From JBLNBU01 sp050260215 (lineage in GTDB: Bacteria; Pseudomonadota; Alphaproteobacteria; Rhodospirillales; Magnetospirillaceae): a DNA stretch of 20,760 nucleotides. Shown here piece after piece: positions 20,704-20,760 of this stretch. The position numbers were made by a program, and so were the translations under genes. The stretch lies in assembly GCA_050260215.1 (NCBI GenBank), contig JBLNBU010000015.1, positions 1-20,760 of the forward strand. Reading direction: 5' to 3'. Position 1 is the stretch's first letter, and the number at the start of each line of letters is the position of its first letter. The notes beneath the pieces are model-generated. The model saw only the letters and a list, made by a program, of their open reading frames with translations, did no database searches and was not told the origin of the DNA.

Positions 20704-20760
20704 GTGACCTTCGACTTCGTTCCGGACTGGCTGGAGACGTTGTGCGGCAGCGCCGATTGC
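20704..20760 (+). CDS. First 19 codons of an unidentified gene, probably sigma-54 controlled
   Basis: The frame opens with GTG 20704, preceded by AAGGAG (20691-20696) at 7 nt, and runs off the window without a stop. The visible residues (M-T-F-D-F-V-P-D-W-L-E-T-L-C-G-S-A-D-C) contain no recognisable motif or signal peptide. The promoter and palindrome layout upstream copies that of flgF, so a flagellar or motility role is inferred from regulation alone. Confidence 0.55.
   Translation, partial: MTFDFVPDWLETLCGSADC

Overview
The window is high-GC DNA with dense, closely spaced genes. It looks chromosomal and alphaproteobacterial, most like the Rhodospirillales (Magnetospirillum/Azospirillum relatives). 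The reasons are the xseB-ispA-dxs order, an EipB-family envelope protein, a DUF6468 protein with a MotE-like protein behind fliM, and sigma-54 control of a flagellar rod operon. The genus is inferred. No tRNA, rRNA, CRISPR array or insertion sequence was seen.

Region 1 (1-8233) is a motility island with two divergent operons around a 325-bp regulatory gap. Leftward run fliL, fliM, a DUF6468 membrane coiled-coil gene, a motE-like gene, cheY, cheZ and the start of an exported protein cut by the left edge. These cover the switch complex (FliM), stator support (FliL, MotE-like) and the signal on/off pair (CheY/CheZ). Rightward run flgF, flgG, flgA and flgH (rod, P-ring chaperone, L-ring). The gap holds a near-consensus -24/-12 promoter for flgF and two GGCA-N5-TGCC palindromes upstream of it.

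Region 2 (8234-12819) is an accessory-looking locus. It holds a 10-TM P2-type cation ATPase with an HMA_2-like N-terminus, a small stand-alone HMA_2-like protein overlapping it tail to tail, and an operon of a DUF5132 protein, an HMA_2-like protein with two C-terminal membrane helices, and an unrecognised 105-residue helical protein. The same H-x-x-P-G-R module occurs three times here. It is the best candidate for an undescribed system: a metal- or cation-handling membrane system of unknown purpose.

Region 3 (12820-15975) is the isoprenoid precursor cluster xseB-ispA-dxs, with a plausible sigma-70 promoter in front.

Region 4 (15976-20437) holds a BigR/SqrR-type ArsR repressor with its two sensing cysteines, a palindromic operator and a strong terminator; a leftward MBL-fold hydrolase; a rightward Mak-type ROK fructokinase; and a leftward pair, eipB then a TPR protein.

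Region 5 (20438-20760) is a regulatory gap followed by the first 19 codons of a gene. It carries a second sigma-54 promoter and again two GGCA-N5-TGCC palindromes, with almost the same spacing as at flgF. The unknown gene at the right edge is therefore probably in the same flagellar regulon.
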